NCBI GenBank assembly: GCA_030156395.1
Contig: JASGMP010000002.1
Span: forward strand, 1 to 64,000
Direction of reading: 5' to 3'
Length of the DNA stretch: 64,000 bases
Origin: Fidelibacterota bacterium
Lineage (GTDB): Bacteria > Fidelibacterota > Fidelibacteria > Fidelibacterales > Fidelibacteraceae
The translations under genes and the position numbers were made by a program. The stretch's first letter is position 1; every line of letters begins with the position of its first letter. This document shows positions 35,568 to 44,968 of this stretch, piece after piece. Below the pieces are notes generated by a model, which saw only the letters and a list, made by a program, of their open reading frames with translations, made no database searches and was not told the origin of the DNA.

Positions 35568-36464
35568 TTAACTTTTTTTCAATGCCTCCACAATCTTGGT
35601 GGCGATTTCAATACCAACCCGGTCCTGAGCCTCCACCGTGCTTGCCCCTATATGGGGAGTGACACTGACATTTGGATGAGAGACCAACTCCAGATTTTGT
35701 GTTGGTTCTTCTTCAAAGACATCCAGGCCGGCGCCGGCAATTTCTCCGGCATTCAGGGCATCCAACAGGGCTTTTTCATCCACAACCCCACCCCGGGAAC
35801 AGTTTATGAGATAAGCTGTTTTTTTCATTTTTTTCAGTGCCGGAGCATCGATCAACGGCTTATCCATTTTGGGAACATGCAAAGATACAAAATCTGATTT
35901 TTCCAGCAGTTCATCAAAAGATACTTTCGTTACCGGTAATTCAGTCTTTACATCAACAATATCATGCACCAAAACCTTCATCCCCAGGGCAATGGCTTTT
36001 TCCGCCAGTAACCGTCCGATTTTACCATAGCCTACAATTCCCAGGATCCGGCCGTTTACCTCTATTCCCTTATATTTTTTCTTTTCCCATTTTCCTTCCC
36101 GCATGGTGATATTTGCCAGATGAATAAAGCGGGACAAGGCAAAAATGTGAGCCAGAACCAGTTCTGCCACAGAAGCGGAATTGGCACCGGGGGTATTCAG
36201 AACAGGAATTCCCAGGGATTTTGCATAAACGTGATCAATATTGTCTATCCCGGCTCCGCCACGGGCTATCACTTTCAAATTTTTTCCGGCGGCAATGACA
36301 TTTTTGGGCACCTTTGTGGCAGATCGGACCAGAATGGCATCAAATGCCGGGATCTTTTGGATCAACGTTTCAGGTTCATAATGTTCAATCACACATTCAT
36401 GCCCTGCCTGTTCCAAAATTTTCCGCCCATCTTCACTGATTCCATCGGTGATCAAAATTTTCAT
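35568..36464 (-). CDS. serA: D-3-phosphoglycerate dehydrogenase (short form)
   Basis: 298 residues from ATG 36464 (AAAGGAG upstream); the 77-codon longer frame runs into the serB region and is rejected. First step of serine synthesis. It has the D-2-hydroxyacid dehydrogenase fold: ATKVPKNVIAAGKNLKVIARGGAGIDNID, Rossmann GIVGYGKIGRLLA, catalytic Arg in NCSRGGVVDE, Glu in AGLDVFEEEP, and His in TPHIGASTVEAQ. There is no C-terminal ACT or ASB domain, so no serine feedback through ACT is expected. Divergent from serB across 160 bases, which suggests shared control. Confidence 0.88.
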   Translation of the reverse strand: MKILITDGISEDGRKILEQAGHECVIEHYEPETLIQKIPAFDAILVRSATKVPKNVIAAGKNLKVIARGGAGIDNIDHVYAKSLGIPVLNTPGANSASVAELVLAHIFALSRFIHLANITMREGKWEKKKYKGIEVNGRILGIVGYGKIGRLLAEKAIALGMKVLVHDIVDVKTELPVTKVSFDELLEKSDFVSLHVPKMDKPLIDAPALKKMKKTAYLINCSRGGVVDEKALLDALNAGEIAGAGLDVFEEEPTQNLELVSHPNVSVTPHIGASTVEAQDRVGIEIATKIVEALKKS

Positions 36465-36624
36465 ACACGTCACTCCTTTATCGTTATTAATGATCCAATC
36501 CCTACAGGAAAGTGTTATAAGGTAACGAAAAAAAGAAGAAAATACTGCCAAAAAAACTTCGTTTCGCCGGTTCAAATCCGTATTTTCCGCGTATCTATAA
36601 AGAGAAACACGAAAGGAGAACTGC

Positions 36625-37842
36625 TTGAAAACCCAGGACGTGATTCTGTTGACCATTACAGGCGAAGACAAACCGGGAGTAACATCCAGCATCACTCACA
36701 TTTTAAGCCAGCATAATGCAACCATCCTGGATATCGGACAGGCTGTTATCCACAATCACCTTTCCCTGGGGATGCTTATCGCTCTACCGTCGAAAACAGA
36801 ATCCTCCCCGGTTTTAAAAGAACTTTTATTCAAAGCTTATGAACTTGGAATCGATATCCGTTTTGATCCCATTAATGCCCGTGATTACAGTCAATGGGTC
36901 CAGTCCCATGGGAAAGACCGGTTCATCATTTCATTACTAGCCCGGAAAATCACCGGTGAGCACATATCAAAAGTCACGGAAATCATTTATGAGCAGGGAT
37001 TGAATATTGATATTATCAATCGTCTGACCGGCCGTATTCCTCTTTCAGGAGATCAGCCCACCCGTGCTTGTGTGGAACTTTCTGTCCGGGGAACTCCCCG
37101 GGATACAGAAGCCATGAAAACGGCTTTCTACAATATCTCCCGGAAAATTGAAGCAGATATTTCCTTTCAGAAAGATGACATCTATCGCCGGAGCCGGCGG
37201 CTGGTTTGTTTCGATATGGATTCTACTCTAATCCAGGCGGAAGTCATCGTAGAACTGGCAAAAGCCCATGGCGTAGGCGAAGAGGTTTACAAGATCACCG
37301 AAGCTGCCATGCAGGGGGAACTGGATTTCAACGAGAGTTTCAAACGTCGAATTGCTCTCCTCAAAGGTCTGGATGTTTCAGTTATGAAAAAGATTGCAGA
37401 AAACCTGCCCATCACAGAAGGGGCCGAACGGCTTTTGGGCACCCTGAACCGCTGCGGGTATAAAACTGCCATCCTGTCCGGCGGGTTTACCTTTTTCGGA
37501 GAATATCTTCAGAAAAAATTTGATATCGATTATGTTTTTGCCAACGAACTGGAAATCCGGGACGGCAAGTTGACAGGAAGACATCTGGGGGATATTGTCA
37601 ACGGATCCCGGAAAGCGGAATTGTTAAAGTTGATTGCTCAAATGGAAGGTATACACCGGGAACAGGTTATTGCTGTGGGGGACGGAGCCAATGATCTTCC
37701 CATGATCAATGCAGCGGGACTGGGTATCGCCTTTCATGCCAAGCCGGTCGTTCGGGAAAATGCCGGTCACGCCATTTCCACCATCGGATTGGACGGAATT
37801 CTTTATCTTCTGGGTTTCCGGGATCGGATACTGAAAGATTAA
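36625..37842 (+). CDS. serB: Phosphoserine phosphatase with two N-terminal ACT domains
   Basis: 405 residues from a TTG at 36625 with AAAGGAG six bases upstream. ACT1 spans about 1-85 (LLTITGEDKPGVTSSITHIL) and ACT2 about 97-182. The HAD phosphatase is 190-400: nucleophile Asp197 in CFDMDSTLI, AILSGGFTFFGEYL, and VGDGANDLPMINAAGLGIAFHAKP. It removes phosphate from L-phosphoserine, the last step of serine synthesis; paired ACT domains, as in mycobacterial SerB2, bind amino acids and can give feedback control. Convergent with prfC with one base between stops. Confidence 0.95.
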   Translation: MKTQDVILLTITGEDKPGVTSSITHILSQHNATILDIGQAVIHNHLSLGMLIALPSKTESSPVLKELLFKAYELGIDIRFDPINARDYSQWVQSHGKDRFIISLLARKITGEHISKVTEIIYEQGLNIDIINRLTGRIPLSGDQPTRACVELSVRGTPRDTEAMKTAFYNISRKIEADISFQKDDIYRRSRRLVCFDMDSTLIQAEVIVELAKAHGVGEEVYKITEAAMQGELDFNESFKRRIALLKGLDVSVMKKIAENLPITEGAERLLGTLNRCGYKTAILSGGFTFFGEYLQKKFDIDYVFANELEIRDGKLTGRHLGDIVNGSRKAELLKLIAQMEGIHREQVIAVGDGANDLPMINAAGLGIAFHAKPVVRENAGHAISTIGLDGILYLLGFRDRILKD

Positions 37843-37843
37843 A

Positions 37844-39430
37844 TTAAAATTCCGAGGAAAAATGAAATTTTATGTCCGGAAATTCTTCCATGGCCCGGTT
37901 CAAAGCCCAGGGACTTTCGGCCATAAAAACGTCCCGCTGATATTTATCCAGAGCCATATAGCGGGCTTTGCGTAAGCGAAACTCTTTGAGAATTTTTTCA
38001 TCGGAGCACGTCATCCAACAGGCTTTGTACAAGTTCAAGGGTTCATATCGGCAGGATGCACCATATTCATGTTTCAAACGGTATTGAATGACATCGAACT
38101 GAAGGGCTCCCACGGTTCCGATAATCCGCCGGTTGCTTTGCCGACTCACAAAAAGTTGAGCAACTCCCTCATCCATCAGCTGTTCAAGTCCTTTTGCCAG
38201 CTGCTTATACTTCATGGAATCCGTGTTTTCTATATAACGGAACTGTTCCGGTGAGAAATTGGGGATTCCTTTAAATCGCATGGATTCACCTTCTGTCAGG
38301 GTATCCCCGATTTTAAAATTTCCATTATCATTTACGCCTACCACATCGCCGGGAAAAGCCTCGTCAATGACTTCCTTTTTATTGGCCATGAAGGATGTGG
38401 GGCCGGAAAAGCGGAATTCACGATCCAGACGCGTGTGATAATAGGGTTTCCCTCGTTCAAATTTGCCCGAACAGATCCGGATAAAAGCTATACGGGTACG
38501 GTGATTGGGATCGATATTAGCGTGAATTTTAAAAATAAAACCGGTGAATGCCTCTTCGTCCGGTTCGACAACCCGAATATCCGTTTCCCGGGCAATGGGT
38601 GAAGGAGCTATTTGGATAAAACAATCCAGGAGCTCTTTGATTCCAAAATTATTGATAGCTGAACCATAGAAGACCGGAGAGAGTTCTCCTTTGCGATAAT
38701 CCTCCACATTAAAATCCGGATAAACTCCTCTGACAAGTGCCAGTTCCTCCCGGAGTGTCTCTGCAGAGGAATCCAGGAGCCTGTTAAGTTGTGGATCATT
38801 CAAATCCCGGATAACCACTGTATCCTCTTCCGATTGTTGACCATGGGGGTTGAAAAGAGCCAGTTTCTGCTCAAAAATATTGAACACGCCTTTAAAAGAT
38901 GGACCCATTCCCACTGGCCAGCTCAGGGGTGTGACCTTAAGATCCAGTTTCGCCTCGATTTCATCCAACAATTCAACAGCATCGAGTCCCATGCGATCCA
39001 ATTTGTTGATAAATACAATCACCGGGATATTCCGCATGCGACACACACCCACCAGTTTTTCCGTCTGCTCTTCCACCCCTTTGGCCACATCTATGACAAT
39101 GATGGCACTATCCACGGCAGAGAGAGTCCGGTAGGTATCTTCGGCAAAATCTTTGTGTCCGGGCGTATCTAAAATGTTGATTTTAATTCCGTTATATTCA
39201 AATCCCATCACCGAGGTAGCCACGGAAATCCCGCGCTGGCGTTCAATTTCCATAAAGTCAGATATGGTATTGCGGTTAATTTTATTGGATTTTACAGCAC
39301 CTGCTTCCCGGATAGCACCGCCAAAAAGGAGGAGTTTTTCCGTGAGAGTTGTTTTACCTGCATCCGGATGGGAGATAATCGCGAAGGTTCTCCGCCGTCT
39401 GATTTCTTTCAGTCTCTGCGTCTCTGTCAT
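37844..39430 (-). CDS. prfC: Peptide chain release factor 3
   Basis: 528 residues. Translational GTPase that recycles RF1/RF2. G1 [22 protein letters not shown]2/switch region [18 protein letters not shown]3 [15 protein letters not shown]4 INKLDRMG. Domain II/III features [22 protein letters not shown] and the closing [10 protein letters not shown] are RF3-specific and separate it from EF-G. No Shine-Dalgarno is seen ahead of ATG 39430. The upstream region is the second repeat island. Confidence 0.96.
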   Translation of the reverse strand: MTETQRLKEIRRRRTFAIISHPDAGKTTLTEKLLLFGGAIREAGAVKSNKINRNTISDFMEIERQRGISVATSVMGFEYNGIKINILDTPGHKDFAEDTYRTLSAVDSAIIVIDVAKGVEEQTEKLVGVCRMRNIPVIVFINKLDRMGLDAVELLDEIEAKLDLKVTPLSWPVGMGPSFKGVFNIFEQKLALFNPHGQQSEEDTVVIRDLNDPQLNRLLDSSAETLREELALVRGVYPDFNVEDYRKGELSPVFYGSAINNFGIKELLDCFIQIAPSPIARETDIRVVEPDEEAFTGFIFKIHANIDPNHRTRIAFIRICSGKFERGKPYYHTRLDREFRFSGPTSFMANKKEVIDEAFPGDVVGVNDNGNFKIGDTLTEGESMRFKGIPNFSPEQFRYIENTDSMKYKQLAKGLEQLMDEGVAQLFVSRQSNRRIIGTVGALQFDVIQYRLKHEYGASCRYEPLNLYKACWMTCSDEKILKEFRLRKARYMALDKYQRDVFMAESPWALNRAMEEFPDIKFHFSSEF

Positions 39431-39537
39431 ACCGGGCGAAATTTAGTTAGAGGATGATGGATAAACAATGGGAGAGTTGTAGGGGCTGAGCGTGCTCTGC
39501 CATAGAGTGAGGGTGGAGAATTTTAAATTATTCCTCC

Positions 39538-39564
39538 CGCAGGGGGCGCAGAGAACGCAGAGGA
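39538..39564. repeat. Tandem 9-mer (CGCAGAGAA type)
   Basis: Three 9-base units: CGCAGGGGG, CGCAGAGAA, CGCAGAGGA, about 110 bases upstream of prfC. The stretch 39431-39537 otherwise shows nothing I can name; it must hold the prfC promoter. Confidence 0.6.
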
Positions 39565-39582
39565 ATTGGAAAATTATAAATG

Positions 39583-39635
<53 letters not shown>

Positions 39636-39640
<5 letters not shown>

Positions 39641-39882
39641 ATTGGGTGACGTGGGTCAATGAACGTTCATGACCCTCGCGACCTAAACTTTGTTTCTTGC
39701 TATTCAATCAAATGAATCATACATAAGAAGTCAGAAGCTGGAAGTTCGTGTTTTAATTCACTCCGGATGTACCTATCAAATCAATCAAACCAATCAAACC
39801 AATCAAACCAATCAAACTAATCGAACCAATCGAAACAATCACCCCATTTTTCAGGTGGACATATGAGATTACCCCTCGTCAC
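39636..39882. repeat. Dispersed repeat, copy B (with 9-mer expansion)
   Basis: Second copy of the repeat at 30243-30450, in the same orientation. It is longer because six AATCAAACC-type 9-mers (39783-39836) are expanded within it. It ends 23 bases before the nitroreductase stop. Confidence 0.85.
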
Positions 39883-39905
39883 TTGTCACGCGTGACGCGT
39901 CACTT
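39878..39905. repeat. Tandem heptamer array (GTCACGC/GTCACTT)
   Basis: Units GTCACTT, GTCACGC, GTGACGC, GTCACTT, touching the 3' end of the nitroreductase gene. The centre GTCACGCGTGAC is also a 12-base palindrome. Related to 29816-29843. Confidence 0.8.
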
Positions 39906-40439
39906 TTATAATACCTTCACCATCGCTTTCATCTCTTTCCGCTTCTTCGGTTTTGGTGAGTCTGCAGGATATCCGACAGTAATAAGAAGGGCGATTTTTT
40001 TGGATCTGGGAACTTCCAAAAGCTTCCGGACTTTTTTTTCATCGAACCACCCCAGTATACAGGTCCCCAATCCACGTTCGGCTGCCTGTAAGCAAAAATG
40101 TTCTGTCGCAATGCCGATATCAATGAGAGAATAGGGTGTTCCCTGAAGGGAGGTACCAATCTGTGCCAACATGTGTCCTTTTTTCATAAGAACAACCACA
40201 ATGAGTGGTGCCTGAAGGGCAAATTTGTTAAAAGAGACAAGGCTGGAAAAAGTACTTTCGGCGATACGTTTCCGAAGTTTGGGCGTTTTAATCACAATAA
40301 ATTCCCAGGGTTGGGAGTTGGATGCGGACGGTGCCAGTCTGGCGGCTTCCAAACAGCTCATTAAATCTTTCTCCGGAACAGAGTCAGATTTATAGTGACG
40401 CACACTATAACGGGTATTGACCAATTCTAAAAATTCCAT
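39906..40439 (-). CDS. Nitroreductase-family FMN oxidoreductase
   Basis: 177 residues. FMN-binding RYSVRHYKSDSVPEKDL at the N-terminus, LAPSASNSQPWEFIVIK, and AAERGLGTCILGWFDEKKVRKLL near 120-140, followed by LLITVGYPADSPKPKKRKE, are the standard family blocks. Members reduce nitro compounds, quinones or flavins with NAD(P)H; the substrate cannot be read. Co-directional with dut (27 bases), so it may be the last gene of the nrdJ operon. Confidence 0.92.
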   Translation of the reverse strand: MEFLELVNTRYSVRHYKSDSVPEKDLMSCLEAARLAPSASNSQPWEFIVIKTPKLRKRIAESTFSSLVSFNKFALQAPLIVVVLMKKGHMLAQIGTSLQGTPYSLIDIGIATEHFCLQAAERGLGTCILGWFDEKKVRKLLEVPRSKKIALLITVGYPADSPKPKKRKEMKAMVKVL

Positions 40440-40466
40440 TCCATCTCCCGTCCTCAGGTGAATATC

Positions 40467-40898
40467 CTAACGACCTGTGCTGCCGAATCCTCCCAGTCCA
40501 CGGTCTGAATCGCTTAAATCATTCACTTCCACCAACTCAGGATGTTTCGGTGTTTGAAAAATCAATTGGGCAATACGATCCCCCCGGTGGACCAGGAAAT
40601 CCTCCTGAGAGAAATTGGCCAGAATCACACCAATTTCATTGCGGTAACCGGCATCTACCGTTCCGGGAGCATTCAGGCAAAAAATGCCATATTTTAACGC
40701 AAGTCCGCTCCGGGAACGGACCTGTATTTCCATATCACCGGGTAATTCCACTGCAATACCCGTTTTGACCAAGGCCCATTTTCCTGCAGGGATTAACGTT
40801 TCCTCAACGGCCGTCACATCATATCCTGCATCATAACTATGCTGACGGGAAGGAAGGCTGGCATGGGGGGAAAGTCTTTTGATTTTAACCGCCATCAT
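40467..40898 (-). CDS. dut: Deoxyuridine 5'-triphosphate nucleotidohydrolase
   Basis: 143 residues, trimeric dUTPase. All five motifs are present: YDAGYDVTA, RSRSGLALKYG, NAPGTVDAGYRNEIGV (catalytic Asp), HRGDRIAQLIFQ and the C-terminal GLGGFGSTGR arm. It converts dUTP to dUMP, preventing uracil in DNA and feeding dTMP synthesis. ATG at 40898 overlaps the TSCPD stop (ATGA), placing it in the nrdJ operon. Confidence 0.96.
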   Translation of the reverse strand: MMAVKIKRLSPHASLPSRQHSYDAGYDVTAVEETLIPAGKWALVKTGIAVELPGDMEIQVRSRSGLALKYGIFCLNAPGTVDAGYRNEIGVILANFSQEDFLVHRGDRIAQLIFQTPKHPELVEVNDLSDSDRGLGGFGSTGR

Positions 40899-41551
40899 TT
40901 ATCACACTTGGTATAACCACACTGAACGCAAAATTCACACCCGTTTTCAAATTTCAGAGCCTTGGCATTACATTCGGGACAAATTTTAAAGCTGGCATCG
41001 GAAATCATGGTCTCGTGAGAGGATGTCTCTTTTTTTTGTATCTGAGTTTCAATGGGAATGCTAATTTGGGTATCTTCAACGTTTTTATCCGATTTGATCA
41101 TGCCTTCATCCTTGAAAAAGCGTTCAATGACATCGGCGACTTCCGAATAAAAGGAATGGATATACTTCCCATTTTTAAAATATCCTCCATTCGGGTCATA
41201 AATGCTGCGCAGTTCCTCCAGGATGAAATAGGGGTCACTTGCACGACGGAAGATAGCAGATATCAAACGGGTCAGCACGGCATACTCAGCAGAATGGGTA
41301 AGATCCTTGGAATTGATAAAAATTTCCATAGGTCGTTTTTTCCCGTTTTCCCATACGTAACTCAGGGTGATATAGACACTGAATTTTACGAAAGGGCTTT
41401 TCACTTTATAGACTTTGGCATCTACCACATCGGGACGCATTAGGTTATTGGAGGGTTGTGGTTTTTGGGGTTGGACCACCGGTTTGTCTGCCGTTGGTTT
41501 TTCCTTTGGTTTAACTTCCCGGATTTTAAATTCGCTGTTTAACGTAAGCAT
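40895..41551 (-). CDS. TSCPD-domain zinc-ribbon protein (NrdJ partner)
   Basis: 218 residues from ATG 41551, sharing one base with the nrdJ stop (TGATG); GAGG lies seven bases upstream. Residues about 45-160 are a TSCPD-type domain (KFSVYITLSYVWENGKKRPMEIFI, then EYAVLTRLISAIFRRASDPYFILEEL) as found at the C-terminus of many class II reductases. The end is a four-Cys ribbon, CPECNAKAL-CEFCVQCGY, resembling the NrdJ C-terminal thiol-relay or zinc region. It probably works with NrdJ as a separate chain. An 80-residue Lys/Pro-rich linker precedes the domain. Confidence 0.85.
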   Translation of the reverse strand: MLTLNSEFKIREVKPKEKPTADKPVVQPQKPQPSNNLMRPDVVDAKVYKVKSPFVKFSVYITLSYVWENGKKRPMEIFINSKDLTHSAEYAVLTRLISAIFRRASDPYFILEELRSIYDPNGGYFKNGKYIHSFYSEVADVIERFFKDEGMIKSDKNVEDTQISIPIETQIQKKETSSHETMISDASFKICPECNAKALKFENGCEFCVQCGYTKCDK

Positions 41552-44046
41552 CACACAACCTCAATATCTTGATTGTTTTTAATTCCAAGGGATCTGAAAT
41601 AATGAAAGGGTGTGGTTAGAGTGCCATCCGGCATTCTCATCACCTCGTCACCAAAAAAGATCCGTTTTTCATGTCCGGCATCCACCTCAAACTTTTTATC
41701 CTTAAAAGCCTGAAACTCAGATGGTTTACTATCTGCTGTAAGGATGGGGAAGCGGCTTCCGTCCCGGTAAACCGTTACACCCTTCAATCCTTTTTCCCAT
41801 GCTTTGAGATAAATATTTGAAATCACCTCTGGCTCAATATCTTCCGGCAGGTTGATCGTGGACGAAATGGAGTGATCCACATATTTCTGGCAGACACTCT
41901 GGATTTCAATCCGTCGTTCAGGAGAGATATGGTGAGCCGTACAGAAAAAGGATTCCGGCAAAAATTTTCTTAATTCTTCCTCTGTTTCGATCTTTGCCAC
42001 TTTGTCCGTAAGTTCAAACATATCGATATAGGCTTGGACCGAGGCATGAAAAACTTTAAAAAGCTGGTTGTCAAAGGATTCAGCCCGGCGTGTGTAAAAG
42101 AGGGCAAAAACCGGTTCCACTCCACCGCTAACCCCAATATAATTTTTCCGTCCTACAGACACACCCCGGATAATATTGCTAATAGTGCCGGTTGGAGCAA
42201 TGGAAGTGATGGCAATATTTCGGAGGCCATGATGTCGTATATGCTCTTTGACCTCATCTGCCAGAGCTTCCTGGAAAAAGGGACCATTTGCATAATCTTC
42301 ATATTCAAAAATATCGGAGGGTGCTTTTTCCTTGGCCAGTCTGGAGGATGCCAGATAAGCTTTGTTGTTAATGAACTGCATCACCTTGTCCATCAAGGCT
42401 ACTCCTTCGGGACTATCATAAGGGATTTTCAGTTGATAGAGCATATCAGCGATTCCCATAATACCCACTCCAAGGCGTCGGGTTTCACCGGCGGCATCCC
42501 GTTGTTTTTCCAGGGGATTCAAAACCTGATTCCAACTCACCACATTGTCCAGAAAACGGACCAGGTTATACACGGCTTTTTCCAGATTCTCCCAATCAAT
42601 CGAGGCTGAATCCATAAAACCATTTTTTACAAAACGGGCCAGATTGACCGAACCCAGATTACAGGCACCTCCATCTTCCAGAGGAACCTCCGCGCAGGGA
42701 TTGGTGCAAATGATAGGGCGTCCTACATAGTTGGACGGTGAATACCGGCTCATTTTCGTCCAGAACATAAGTCCTGGTTCAGCGGTCCGGTAATTGGATT
42801 CAATAAGCGTGTCCCACACGTCCCTCGCTTTGACCAGCTCCCGGATTTCATTGGTCTCATCGGAACCAAAATAGAGAAGAAAATCACCGGTGAAATGAAT
42901 GGCCAACTCTTGGTTTTCATCCTCTGTCTCCACCAAATAATCTCCATAAACATCCCGTTTCGTGGAATCCTTCAAATCTATCTGGGAAACGGTTTTGCCC
43001 AACTGATCTTCCATCCACTGACTGAACAGGGCATAGGAATCAAAGACCTTCAATTCTTCGTAGTCCCGGATATCTTTGTTGGGAATGCCCAGAGAATAAA
43101 AATATCCGTCTTTCTGATAAGCCCTCATCAGACGCTGCTTATTCTTTTTCCGGTAAATGATAATCCGGTCCCTGCCATACCGTTTCTCTTCCTTGACCGC
43201 ATTCATAAATTCATCGGTCACCTTCACCGATATGTTGGCAAAACGGATCTGTGTATTTTCCACCACCTGTTTTTGGATAAGATCCAGCTGGGATTCGTCA
43301 AATTTTCCAGACCAGCGACATTGTTCTACGATTTGTTGTGAGACCCAATTAGGTGATTTTTTAGCATTGAGAAAGTGGAAAATATCGGGGTGTTTAATAT
43401 CAATGGTCAGCATCAGGGCTCCCCGGCGGCCCGATTGACCAATGAGTCCCGTTGTCATGGAATAGAGTTCCATAAAGGATACGGCTCCGGTGGATGTATC
43501 AGCAGCATTGTGTACCACAGATCCCCGTGGGCGGAGGGGTGTAATATCTACACCAATCCCGCCGCCATATGAATAGGTGCGGGCACACTCAGCTGCCGCC
43601 TTGTAAATGGATTCAATATCGTCATCTTCAATCCGGGTAACAAAACAGTTTGCCAGCGTCTTGAGCCGGTACAGATCACCCGCCCCGGCCAATACCCGTC
43701 CCCCGGGCATCCAGTACCCTTCATATAAATCTTTGTAAAAAGCCTCAGCCCATTTTTTCTGTTTGATCTTTGTGGTTTCCTGAGATGCAACAAATGAGGC
43801 AATACGGCAAAAAACATCCTCAGGGCGTTTTTCAATGAGTTCACCATTTATATCTTTTAAAAAATATTTCTTTTTATAAATGCTATTTGCCAGATCATTC
43901 CCGCACAGGTAATCGGGATGGAGAGGCAGTTCCTGATTTTCAATGGCCGTCTTCAGATGTTCATAGATAGTCCGGTAGGTTTCAATCTTCTTTTCTCCTA
44001 CCATCCGTGACAGCTTACCCTGATGCAAAAACATTTTTTCAAACAT
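41551..44046 (-). CDS. nrdJ: Adenosylcobalamin-dependent (class II) ribonucleotide reductase, catalytic chain
   Basis: 831 residues. Reduces ribonucleotides using a thiyl radical made by B12, with or without oxygen. Landmarks: VFCRIASFVA, GRVLAGAGDLYRLKTLANCFVTRIEDDD (first redox Cys), GGGIGVDITPLRPRGSVV, the active loop CTNPCAEVPLEDGGACNLGSVNLARF (radical Cys and Glu in NPCAE), ETRRLGVGIMGIADML, IAPTGTISNI and SSTINLPEDIEPE. A central segment (about 290-390, KRYGRDRIIIYRKKNKQR) is longer than in many NrdJ. The C-terminal TSCPD/Cys region is on the next gene instead of in this chain. RBS GGGAGTC. A tandem NrdR site lies upstream. Confidence 0.95.
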   Translation of the reverse strand: MFEKMFLHQGKLSRMVGEKKIETYRTIYEHLKTAIENQELPLHPDYLCGNDLANSIYKKKYFLKDINGELIEKRPEDVFCRIASFVASQETTKIKQKKWAEAFYKDLYEGYWMPGGRVLAGAGDLYRLKTLANCFVTRIEDDDIESIYKAAAECARTYSYGGGIGVDITPLRPRGSVVHNAADTSTGAVSFMELYSMTTGLIGQSGRRGALMLTIDIKHPDIFHFLNAKKSPNWVSQQIVEQCRWSGKFDESQLDLIQKQVVENTQIRFANISVKVTDEFMNAVKEEKRYGRDRIIIYRKKNKQRLMRAYQKDGYFYSLGIPNKDIRDYEELKVFDSYALFSQWMEDQLGKTVSQIDLKDSTKRDVYGDYLVETEDENQELAIHFTGDFLLYFGSDETNEIRELVKARDVWDTLIESNYRTAEPGLMFWTKMSRYSPSNYVGRPIICTNPCAEVPLEDGGACNLGSVNLARFVKNGFMDSASIDWENLEKAVYNLVRFLDNVVSWNQVLNPLEKQRDAAGETRRLGVGIMGIADMLYQLKIPYDSPEGVALMDKVMQFINNKAYLASSRLAKEKAPSDIFEYEDYANGPFFQEALADEVKEHIRHHGLRNIAITSIAPTGTISNIIRGVSVGRKNYIGVSGGVEPVFALFYTRRAESFDNQLFKVFHASVQAYIDMFELTDKVAKIETEEELRKFLPESFFCTAHHISPERRIEIQSVCQKYVDHSISSTINLPEDIEPEVISNIYLKAWEKGLKGVTVYRDGSRFPILTADSKPSEFQAFKDKKFEVDAGHEKRIFFGDEVMRMPDGTLTTPFHYFRSLGIKNNQDIEVV

Positions 44047-44096
44047 AAGAAGACTCCCGATTCGGGTTGTGTTGACTTGCTGCTTTTTTACTTTTT

Positions 44097-44144
44097 AACA
44101 CAATATATTGTGTTCAGCCCTAGATATGATACAATATAGAGAAA
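44097..44144 (-). promoter_or_regulatory. Tandem NrdR boxes upstream of nrdJ
   Basis: Box 1, AACACAATATATTGTGTT (44097-44114), is a perfect 18-base palindrome matching the NrdR consensus ACACWATATAWTGTGT-type. Centred exactly 31 bases away (44136.5 against 44105.5) is a second box, ATACAATATAGAG (44129-44144), with one good half-site. NrdR boxes are known to come in pairs three helical turns apart. NrdR is the ATP/dATP-sensing repressor of reductase genes. The divergent gene at 44297 might also be affected. Confidence 0.88.
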
Positions 44145-44296
44145 TTAAAGTCAAAGTGATTTTTTGATTTTCCCTTCATTTTTTCTTATCTCTTTCTCCT
44201 TGATTTGCGCAGATCTCTAAGAGAAAAATTTTTTGTCTGAAACGGGACTTGTTAAATCACATGGACGCGTGTAATTTTTGAAGTTACGGAGAAAAC

Positions 44297-44860
44297 ATGC
44301 TTAAACACTTTCGTTACACAAATTGGATCCGCCTGTTAAGAGGGAAAAACATCCTGCCTCAACCTGGAGAACCTTTAAACTGGAACACGTTGAAAGCAGA
44401 TGTCCGCAAAATTTTTATTTCACTTCCTGATGATACCCGGCATATTCATGTCGTTAACCATTTGCTGAGCCAGATTTTATCAGAAAACCCCTCCCTGCAT
44501 GTTTCCGTTCTGGTCCCTCCCGCTTTTGAAGATTTTATCCGAGGCATGCGGTGCTACAAAAACATTTACATCCTCCCGGCCGTTAAACCAACGACTTTTC
44601 CCATTACAGAAGAGATGGTGGCCAAAACAGCTACGGAGACATGTGACATCGGCATTGATCTGAACATTTCCCCATATATCCTGTCCCATTACCTGATTGC
44701 CACCCGTTCGGAAAAAGCATCGCTGGGTTTTTACAATGTTTTCAGCGCCTCTCTTTTAAGCATGACCTTGAAACTTCGTGAAACCAGTTCATACGACACT
44801 GGATTCGAATCCCTGTTGATGATGGCAGGGCTGATCATTCCGGAACAAAAATCGCTGTAA
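44297..44860 (+). CDS. Hypothetical protein, possibly glycosyltransferase-9/DUF6913-like Rossmann fold
   Basis: 187 residues, ATG after CGGAG. The order of segments resembles the N-terminal half of ADP-heptose glycosyltransferases or DUF6913: VRKIFISLPDDTRHIHVVNHLLSQIL, SLHVSVLVPP, and CDIGIDLNISPYILSHYLIATRSEKASLGF. No catalytic motif can be identified and the C-terminal half of a GT9 enzyme is absent. It is divergent from nrdJ and 108 bases ahead of the zinc-ribbon gene. Function unknown. Confidence 0.55.
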   Translation: MLKHFRYTNWIRLLRGKNILPQPGEPLNWNTLKADVRKIFISLPDDTRHIHVVNHLLSQILSENPSLHVSVLVPPAFEDFIRGMRCYKNIYILPAVKPTTFPITEEMVAKTATETCDIGIDLNISPYILSHYLIATRSEKASLGFYNVFSASLLSMTLKLRETSSYDTGFESLLMMAGLIIPEQKSL

Positions 44861-44914
44861 CCTTTTATTATTTATCGCACATTGTTAATGAAGAGAAGGA
44901 GTAAAATATTTTCA

Positions 44915-44943
44915 TTGCAATAAAGCATTTGGAAATGTAGATT
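44915..44943 (+). promoter_or_regulatory. Putative promoter of the zinc-ribbon/DUF3467 genes
   Basis: TTGCAA (44915-44920), 17-base spacer ending TG, TAGATT (44938-44943). 5/6 and 4/6 matches. Predicted start near 44950, about 19 bases before the ATG with GGAGAGG between. Confidence 0.5.
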
Positions 44944-44968
44944 ATCGCCCAAATTAGGAGAGGTTTGT

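Noticed and set aside
36465-36695. 77-residue N-terminal extension of serA
   Set aside because: Runs through the serA/serB intergenic region and serB 5' end; AAAGGAG precedes the inner ATG.
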